DNA of 64,000 bases from G963708235 sp963708235 (GTDB lineage: Bacteria; Actinomycetota; Acidimicrobiia; Spongiisociales; UBA5794), in contig OY970200.1 in assembly GCA_963708235.1 (NCBI GenBank), positions 1,984,001 to 2,048,000 of the forward strand. Reading direction: 5' to 3'. The position numbers and the translations under genes were made by a program. The notes below the pieces were generated by a model that was not told where the DNA came from, made no database searches, and saw nothing but the letters and a program-made list of their open reading frames with translations. Positions 58,691 through 64,000 of the stretch are shown in pieces. Position 1 is the stretch's first letter, and each line of letters opens with the position of its first letter.

Positions 58691-61351
58691 TCAGCGACCG
58701 ATCGAGAGATCGGGGGACTCCGGTGTCCGGCGAGGCACCGGGCGGTGCAGCCGATCCGTGTCGTCGGTGGTGAAGCCGCCGAGCGAGGGCCACCGGTACC
58801 TGGCGTCGGATTGGTCGTTGATTTCCGCCAGCTGTGCGACGGCTGGTCGATCGACCCACTCCCGCGAGAGCGCCTCGGTGACGACGTCAACGGGGGTCTG
58901 GTTGTCATCGCAGACGACGTAGGCCTGATTCGTGGCACGGCCCCTGGTCATGGGGGTGTAGATGCCGGCGGTGTCGGTGGGTCCGTCGATGAGGAGGAGG
59001 GCGGTGTCGACGGTGCGGCCTTGGGTCGCGTGGCTGGTCTGGGCGTACCCGAGCTCGACGTGCTGCGCCGTGTAGTCAGCGGGGAGCCTCACGGTGCCGC
59101 TCCGACCGGTGACGGTGACGGTCCCGTCCCCATGGACGGTGTCGATGATCCAGTGGTCGCGGTTCTTCACGATGGCGCCAAGATCGGTGTGAAGGGTGCG
59201 GTCGTTGCGGCGGGTGACGACCTCGTCACCGACGAGCATCCGCCGATCGCCCACGGCGACCCGCGGGCCGGTGGGGTCGAGTTCGCCGGTGGCGATTCGT
59301 GCTTGTTGAGCGCGGTAGTTGAGACGGCAGACGGTGTCGGTGGTGTTGGCCATCATCGCGACCGTCTCACCCCGGGTTCGGGCGACGGCCCAGGCGGTGA
59401 GGATCTCGGTTTCCATGTCTCCGGGTGTACCGCCGTGGAGGCGGCCGTGGCGGTCGTACTCGGCGAGGACGCCGGGGTCGCCGTTGCGGAGCCGGAGGGA
59501 GGCTTCTCGTTCCCATTGGTGGGTGAAGCGGTGGACCTGGTCGAGTTCGATGGCGCCGTAGGTGTCGACGAGGTGGGCGAACATGCCGCCCCTCCCGACG
59601 GCACTGAATTGGTGGGGGTCCCCCACCATGACGACACGCCAACTCCGGCGTCGGACGAGTTCCACGAACTGCGCTAGCTTCGGTGTCGAGACGGTGCCTG
59701 CCTCGTCCAGGATCACGGTCGCTCCGAACGCGAGGTCGTAGGCGGGTGCTGGGGGGCGGTTGGGTTGGTGGTGTTCGTGGAGGAGCTTGTCGAGGGTGTC
59801 GGCGGGCATTCCGGTTTCGGTGGCGAGGACATCGGCGGCGCCAGCGGTTGGCGCCACGCCGAACACGGAGCAGCCCTTCGACTGGAGGTCGGCAACGGCG
59901 GGGGCGAGGGCGGTGGTCTTACCGGTCCCGGCCGGACCCTCGATCAACACCACGCTCTTCACCCCCGCCACGCCAGCGCATGCCTCCACCTGTGCCGGGC
60001 TCAGCGCCTCGATACCTGGCACATGGACGGGCCGCTGCGGGAACATGTCGGCAATCTCCGCGGCCTTGTCGGCCCATTCGACGATGCTTCGCTCCTGAGC
60101 GAGGATCGCCTCGGTGGTGAACTGGCGGTGGATGATCATCTCGGTAACCGGTCGCCCGTCGCGACGCAGCCCAACTCCGTCCGGCACTCGTGGTGACAGA
60201 TCGACGCAGCGGGTAGCGGCGGTGTGCTCGGCGAGACGCTGCAGCCACGGAGCCAGCTCGGCGGGGTCGACGGTGACGTCGGTGGGGACAGTGGCGGCGA
60301 GTTCCCGGACGAGTTCGGCGGGTCGCCACATCGACTGTTGCTCTCCCAACGCCTCGAGCGCCCGATCAACCATCCCGGCGACCATCTCGGCGTCGATGCC
60401 TCGCTGCGGTGGGTGGCGGGTGACGGCGGCGATGAGCCGCCCGGGTTCCCACCCGAGCTCACCGAGACGGTCCCGCCACTCTCGGCGCAGGTCGTCGGGG
60501 CGGTGCCTGTCGGGTTTGGGGGGTCGGCTGTCGACGGCGGCTTCCCGGCCGAGTTTCCAGTGTTCCTTGCGGGTCGGTTCCCGTCCGAAGTCAACCCGGA
60601 ACCGTTCGAGCTTGATTTGGAGGCGGTCTTCCATCTCTCGGGTCCGTTGCGAGAAGTGCTCCAGGATCACCGGGTCAACATCGGCGATCTCAGCAATCCC
60701 GTGCACAGGGTGATGCCATGTGACACCGAGGCGGCGGGTCAGTTCGGTGCGGAGTCCGGCGTGATACAACCCGGACAGGGTGCGCTGGGCCAGCTTGATC
60801 GTGCGAGCGTCCAACGCCAACCAGCGGCCATCCGCTGTCAGGACACGGTTAGCGATCACGACATGGGAGTGGACCTGGGGGTCGTTCTCTCGGCTGGTGT
60901 GCTGACGGAACACTCCCGCCACGGTTCCCTCGACGTCAACGGCGACGATATGGCCCCGGACCCGGATCCGGGTCACCGCCTGGGCTTCGATCCAGTCGAT
61001 CACCGCATCGACCGCCCGATCATGCGCCTCGGTCACCGCCCGACGGACGTGTTCGTCGCCGACACCGAACAGGACCGACACGGATTTCGGGGCGGAGAAC
61101 GTGGCGTCGAAACCGCGTACCGAGCCTTCCCCGAACCGGCGGCCGAGCCGTGTGCCGGTGGTCGGATGGCACCCGGCCATGATGTTGAGGAACGCCTCGT
61201 CCTCGATCGTGCCGTCCAGTCCGAGCAGTCCGGCGCCACGGCCCCGCCACCGCCCCGGCGGTTCCTGACCATCGAGGTAATACACCGGCACGGTGTCCAG
61301 GTAGTACCGGCCGGCGTCGTCACCCTTGAGCGTGGTCACCCGCACGGTCAC
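58691..61351 (-). CDS. MobF-family relaxase with RecD-like helicase domain (TraA-like)
   Basis: 886 residues if started at GTG 61351, 7 nt after GGAGG; nearby GTGs at 61354 and 61366 are alternatives. N-terminal TrwC-type relaxase (about 1-300): FDATFSAPKSVSVLFG and the three-His cluster in DPQVHSHVVIANRV. The catalytic Tyr is probably the YY in GRYYLD (about 15-16). The C-terminal superfamily 1 helicase follows: Walker A EGPAGTGKTTAL, VILDEAGTVS, VMVGDPHQFSAVGRGG, and motif VI near TSHATQGRTVDTALL. It nicks and unwinds the element's origin of transfer and leads the strand to a recipient. Conjugation pore genes are absent, as expected for a mobilizable element. Confidence 0.92.
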   Translation of the reverse strand: MTVRVTTLKGDDAGRYYLDTVPVYYLDGQEPPGRWRGRGAGLLGLDGTIEDEAFLNIMAGCHPTTGTRLGRRFGEGSVRGFDATFSAPKSVSVLFGVGDEHVRRAVTEAHDRAVDAVIDWIEAQAVTRIRVRGHIVAVDVEGTVAGVFRQHTSRENDPQVHSHVVIANRVLTADGRWLALDARTIKLAQRTLSGLYHAGLRTELTRRLGVTWHHPVHGIAEIADVDPVILEHFSQRTREMEDRLQIKLERFRVDFGREPTRKEHWKLGREAAVDSRPPKPDRHRPDDLRREWRDRLGELGWEPGRLIAAVTRHPPQRGIDAEMVAGMVDRALEALGEQQSMWRPAELVRELAATVPTDVTVDPAELAPWLQRLAEHTAATRCVDLSPRVPDGVGLRRDGRPVTEMIIHRQFTTEAILAQERSIVEWADKAAEIADMFPQRPVHVPGIEALSPAQVEACAGVAGVKSVVLIEGPAGTGKTTALAPAVADLQSKGCSVFGVAPTAGAADVLATETGMPADTLDKLLHEHHQPNRPPAPAYDLAFGATVILDEAGTVSTPKLAQFVELVRRRSWRVVMVGDPHQFSAVGRGGMFAHLVDTYGAIELDQVHRFTHQWEREASLRLRNGDPGVLAEYDRHGRLHGGTPGDMETEILTAWAVARTRGETVAMMANTTDTVCRLNYRAQQARIATGELDPTGPRVAVGDRRMLVGDEVVTRRNDRTLHTDLGAIVKNRDHWIIDTVHGDGTVTVTGRSGTVRLPADYTAQHVELGYAQTSHATQGRTVDTALLLIDGPTDTAGIYTPMTRGRATNQAYVVCDDNQTPVDVVTEALSREWVDRPAVAQLAEINDQSDARYRWPSLGGFTTDDTDRLHRPVPRRTPESPDLSIGR

Positions 61352-61706
61352 CACGCCACCTCCCACTCACAACCGCAGGTGTGCACACGTCTGTGCTTCT
61401 GGTGCGTTCCTGGTGAATGGTTGGTGTATGGAGGGGTCACGGGTGCCTCGCAAACCGATTGGCGAAACCTTCGACTAGCGTACCCTACATAGCACCTTTG
61501 TCTACCGTCACTATTTGTTATATGTCGTGAGATGACGTGAGGAGACACGTGGTGAGGAGAGACTCAGTGAGACCCGGGGACACGATGAGCACCCAGCCGA
61601 CCCGCAGCAACGGACACCCCGGCGCCGCCGGCGACCCGTTCGGCCTCGAATCTTGCCCGACGAGGGGGTTCTCAACGACCCCGTCCCGGGCGTACGCTCG
61701 AAAATC
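61352..61706. other. Divergent control region of the element (relaxase/integrase)
   Basis: About 350 bp. The 61480-61530 stretch is AT-richer (tatttgttatatg) and fits promoters for both directions. Direct repeats of gtgagga(g) occur at about 61525-61560. An origin of transfer may lie here, next to the relaxase start. Nothing more definite is seen except the small frame listed separately. Confidence 0.45.
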
Positions 61707-61710
61707 ATGA
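61585..61710 (+). CDS. Possible small protein coupled to the integrase
   Basis: 41 codons from ATG 61585, preceded by GGGGA. The stop overlaps the integrase ATG as ATGA, the usual sign of translational coupling. The peptide (MSTQPTRSNGHPGAAGDP ... SRAYARKS) has no helix-turn-helix typical for excisionases. It may be only a leader peptide or chance frame. Confidence 0.3.
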   Translation: MSTQPTRSNGHPGAAGDPFGLESCPTRGFSTTPSRAYARKS

Positions 61711-62862
61711 GAGGCGCCATCCAGCACCGCAAGAACCGCTCCTCCCCGTGGAGAGCCCGCTACCGCGCCCCCGATGGCAGCGAGGTCTCCCGGTCCTTCA
61801 CCCGCAAGCTCGACGCCGAGCGCTGGCTCCAAGACGAACTCGCCAAACTCAACCGGGGGCTGTGGATCGACCCATCCGCCGGCCAGGTCACCTTCGCCGA
61901 ATGGATCGAGACCTGGCTCCCCGGCCTCGACATCAAACCCAAAACTCGCGCCGGCTACGAATCGCTCATCCGCTCGCGGGTCCTACCCGCATTCGGACCC
62001 GTCCAGCTACGGCGCATCACCCCAGCCGATGTCCGAGGATGGATCGCCGACATGGCCGACGAAGGCCTCTCCGCGTCCCGCATACGCCAGTCCCGCCAGC
62101 TCCTGCGCGCCGCGCTCGAGGTCGCGGTGACCGACGGGGTCATTGGTCGCAACCCGGTCATCGGTGTCAAGGTCCCGACCGCCCGACCCCGCGAGCAGCG
62201 ATTTCTCGACGCCGCACAGCTCGCTGCGCTGGCGGCAGTCGCCGAGGACCACGCCGCCGGCGCCGGACTCGTCGTCGAGGTCCTCGGCTGGGTCGGCCTC
62301 CGCTGGGGAGAAGCTCACGGCTCTCAGATCGACCTCGGTGGACCCGCTCCGACGCCGGATCACAGTATCGGAGGCAGCGACCGAGGTCGGCGGCGAGTTG
62401 GTGTTCGGGACACCCAAGAGCCATCGCAGCAGATCCGTGATCATGCCGTCGTGGCTCGCCGACCGCCTCGGCCGACATCTCGCCACCGTCGAGCCGGGCG
62501 CCTTCGTGTGCACCACCACCAGGGGTGGACCGCTACGGACCGCCAACTTCCGTCGCGATGTGTGGACATCGGCGCTCGACGCCGCCGGGATCGACCCGGG
62601 TCTGCGAGTGCACGACCTCCGCCACAGTGCGGCGTCCATGATGATCTCCTCCGGCGCCAGCATCAAGGCCGTGCAACGCCAGCTCGGTCACGGCTCCGCC
62701 GCCATGACCCTCGACCTCTATGGGCACCTCTACGACGACGACCTCGAGGCCCTCGCGGACGCCCTTGATGAGCGGTACGCCGCCGCCCATGCGGCCCAAA
62801 CCGGGCCAAAGGCCGATTCTGGGGTCATCGAGCTGCGGCCTGAATCGCCCCCGGGGCAGTGA
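61707..62862 (+). pseudogene. Tyrosine recombinase (phage-type integrase) of the element, +1 frameshift at ~62311
   Basis: From ATG 61707: arm-binding strands (RGAIQHRKNRSSPWRARYRAPDG, AP2-like), then the SAM-like core-binding domain (TFAEWIETWLPGLDIKPKTRAGYESLIRS...). The catalytic domain has the first Arg in GLRWGE. One extra base at about 62311 (ggagaagctc instead of ggagagctc) shifts the frame. Downstream the expected TALRSTSVDPLRRRI, HDLRHSAASMMISSGASIKAVQRQLGH and the nucleophile Tyr in TLDLYGHLYDDDL are all present. A restored protein has about 384 residues. It would integrate at the tRNA 3' end. It is probably functional if the extra base is a sequencing error. Confidence 0.9.
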
Positions 62863-62874
62863 GACGCACGGCTT

Positions 62875-63274
62875 CTACCAGAAGCACTGAACAAGCCCCG
62901 ATGCACGGATGGCTCGATCAGCTGTGACGAGCGGAATGCCATGCGCATTCGCTGTGGCGACGATCAGCCTGTCCCATGGGTCCGCCAGCGAGTCCCTGGG
63001 TATCGTGGCCGCGCTATCGACGACAGCCAAGCCGATCTCTTGGAGCGTGACGTGTGCCGAGCCGTTCGAGCGTCGTCCGTAGTGCGCCGAGATCCGCGGC
63101 GGTGACTGCCTCGGTGGTCTGGGTTACGTACCAGAGGTCGATGAGGCTGGCAACGGAAACGACGATGCCATCAGTGGCTTCCGCTTCACGCAAGACCGAG
63201 GCTGCGGTGTCGGAGAGTCGAGGGGAGCCGGCGATGTACCAGACGATGGCGTGGGAATCGGCGACGACTCTCAC
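62875..63274 (-). pseudogene. PIN-domain toxin near the right attachment site, +1 frameshift at ~63058
   Basis: Starts at GTG 63274, overlapping the antitoxin stop (GTGA). The first part is RVVADSHAIVWYIAGSPRLSDTAASVLREAEATDGIVVSVASLIDLWYV. After LERL one extra G shifts the frame. The other frame continues as AHVTLQEIGLAVVDSAATIPRDSLADPWDRLIVATANAHGIPLVTADRAIRASGLVQCF and stops at 62875, a perfect PIN C-terminus with the DPWDRLIVATA and VTAD motifs. The toxin would be a ribonuclease of about 131 residues. The usual role in such elements is to stabilise them after integration. Confidence 0.85.
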
Positions 63275-63510
63275 GACTGGTTGAGGTCCTCGACCGCGAG
63301 TGCGCTCCCTCGCTCGAAGTCGCTCCAGTCGAGGTCGGGGAAGTCAGGGAGTGCACCGGCGAGCTGCGCCGGCTGGTCCGCCCGGTGGGCTTCGACGACG
63401 CGCAGGTGTGTGCCAGGCAGCAGACCCAGTCGAGCGAGCTGCTCGGCCGGGATGCTTCCGTCGTCGGCAACCACGAGGGTGTCGTCGGCCGTAGGGTCGG
63501 GTGCGCTCAT
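63271..63510 (-). CDS. Antitoxin-like protein paired with the element's PIN toxin
   Basis: 79 residues from ATG 63510. Short N-terminal region with AbrB/MazE-like content (DTLVVADDGSIPAEQLARLGLLPGTHLRVVEA), then an acidic tail that probably binds the toxin (LPDFPDLDWSDFERGSALAVEDL). The stop overlaps the toxin start by 4 bp, the typical order antitoxin-toxin. It would repress the pair and neutralise the ribonuclease. Confidence 0.75.
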   Translation of the reverse strand: MSAPDPTADDTLVVADDGSIPAEQLARLGLLPGTHLRVVEAHRADQPAQLAGALPDFPDLDWSDFERGSALAVEDLNQS

Positions 63511-63692
63511 CGCGCAAAGTCTACGCCCACTCTCCCTGGTGCGGCACAACCGGACCTTGGACCGCACCCAGTTCCCGCTCTCACTCGGGAACCGCCACCC
63601 GGCCATCACGAGCACGCCGCGCACCCCACAGCCCAGCACCTTCGCGGCCCCACGCGGCCCAAGCCCGAATCTGACGTGATCACGTTGAGACA

Positions 63693-63780
63693 AGAATCGC
63701 CGCAAAGCCTTGATACGCAAGGCTTCTGACTGGTGGGCCCGGCAGGACTCGAACCTGCGACCGACGGATTATGAGTCCGC
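63693..63780. repeat. Right attachment site (within tRNA gene and its terminator)
   Basis: Partner of 55395-55482. It covers the tRNA terminator and the tRNA from its 3' end to the anticodon stem, so integration keeps the tRNA gene functional on this side. Confidence 0.88.
63705..63725 (-). terminator. Terminator hairpin of the tRNA gene
   Basis: aagcctt (63705-63711) and aaggctt (63719-63725), 8 bp including the inner G-C pair, directly downstream of the tRNA 3' end on the minus strand. It is duplicated at 55407-55427 by integration. Confidence 0.65.
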
Positions 63781-63807
63781 TGCTCTAACCGACTGAGCTA
63801 CGGGCCC
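63731..63807 (-). tRNA. tRNA with CAT anticodon (Met elongator or Ile2)
   Basis: 77 nt including an encoded CCA (63731-63733). Cloverleaf on the minus strand: acceptor GGGCCCG/CGGGCCC, D-arm TAGCTCAGTCGGTTAGAGC, anticodon loop CTCATAA between GCGGA and TCCGT, T-arm GCAGG-TTCGAGT-CCTGC. The CAT anticodon fits elongator Met or a lysidine-modified Ile2 tRNA; sequence alone does not separate them. It is the insertion site of the mobile element. Confidence 0.93.
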
Positions 63808-64000
63808 GGGAATGTGGTTGTGACACGTGGCTTTGCGGCGGGTCGTCTCTCTGAGATGGCCGCTCGTTGTCGCAGGGCACGACCGGGACGGTCGATCCTA
63901 CCTTGCGCGGTGCTGGTCACCAGCGCCAGTTCGGCCGCCGGACTTCCGGTCCGTCAGCCTTCCACACGGAATCGAACCAGATCGGAGGCGAGGATCAGGT
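63808..64000. other. Right end of window, no supportable gene
   Basis: About 190 bp. It must contain the tRNA promoter on the minus strand; I see no open frame of note. Confidence 0.5.

Larger units (their letters stand above)
55395..63780. mobile_element. Integrative mobilizable element inserted at a CAU tRNA gene (about 8.3 kb)
   Basis: Bounded by 88-bp direct repeats (55395-55482 and 63693-63780). The right repeat is part of the intact tRNA gene. The element contains an integrase gene, a MobF relaxase-helicase, a toxin-antitoxin pair next to the right repeat, two lipoprotein genes and an IS256-family copy. No type IV secretion genes are seen, so transfer would need a helper. The integrase carries a single-base frameshift as written, which affects current mobility if real. 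Confidence 0.87.

Noticed and set aside
61585..61710. Excisionase gene directly before the integrase
   Set aside because: Position fits, but the 41-residue peptide lacks any helix-turn-helix; kept only as a low-confidence small frame.
58691..63510. Full conjugative element (ICE) with its own secretion system
   Set aside because: Only the relaxase is present; no VirB4, VirD4/FtsK-like pump or pore genes occur between the attachment repeats.

Overview
This window looks like chromosomal DNA of a high-GC actinobacterium, most likely a member of the class Acidimicrobiia. That placement is an inference. It rests on an MtrA-MtrB-LpqB-like operon, secreted proteins with long Thr/Pro linkers (TTTT-VPP and TTTT-AAPEV), a DUF222/HNH protein, an F420-type LLM oxidoreductase, a GAF-ANTAR regulator and DNA that is very GC-rich throughout. 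No rRNA gene is present to fix the taxonomy.

Layout. 1-10.2 kb: the 3' end of corA, a DUF4015-type secreted glycosidase-like lipoprotein, an mtrAB-lpqB-like operon on the minus strand, the helicase hrpB and an LPXTG-type wall protein with a structured leader. 10.8-20.4 kb: two tandem copies of a secreted M36 metallopeptidase, then a VOC protein, a thioredoxin-like lipoprotein and a beta-propeller lipoprotein. 20.5-27.4 kb: a CHRD plus cupredoxin protein, an EamA exporter, a wall amidase, an SRPBCC/ArsR pair and a large secreted LVIVD-type protein. 27.8-35.7 kb: one tight operon that encodes an RbsABC-like ABC importer together with two amidohydrolases; the second amidohydrolase is fused in frame to the second permease. 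35.7-55.3 kb: ordinary housekeeping and accessory genes (hydrolase, GNAT, DUF222/HNH, SodC-like, zinc ADH, CDGSH protein, GT2, haem-oxygenase-like diiron protein, F420 oxidoreductase, SDRs, STAS, GAF-ANTAR, methyltransferase/PadR pair, thioesterase, DUF998, RibD-like) and two VapBC pairs.

55.4-63.8 kb is an integrated mobile element. An 88-bp direct repeat with 4 mismatches flanks it. The right copy is the 3' part of an intact CAU-anticodon tRNA gene plus its terminator; the left copy is the displaced duplicate. Inside are a tyrosine integrase, a MobF relaxase-helicase, two lipoprotein genes, a PIN-domain toxin-antitoxin pair, and a complete IS256-family insertion sequence that has cut one lipoprotein gene in two. 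No conjugation channel genes are visible, so it reads as an integrative mobilizable element.

Two things stand out. The permease-amidohydrolase fusion operon (27835-35653) is the best candidate for an undescribed system: it suggests uptake coupled physically to hydrolysis or deamination of the imported compound. Second, five genes carry frameshifts that are all single extra bases (seven events, no deletions). This looks more like an insertion-biased sequencing or assembly artefact than independent gene decay, and it affects how the broken genes should be read.
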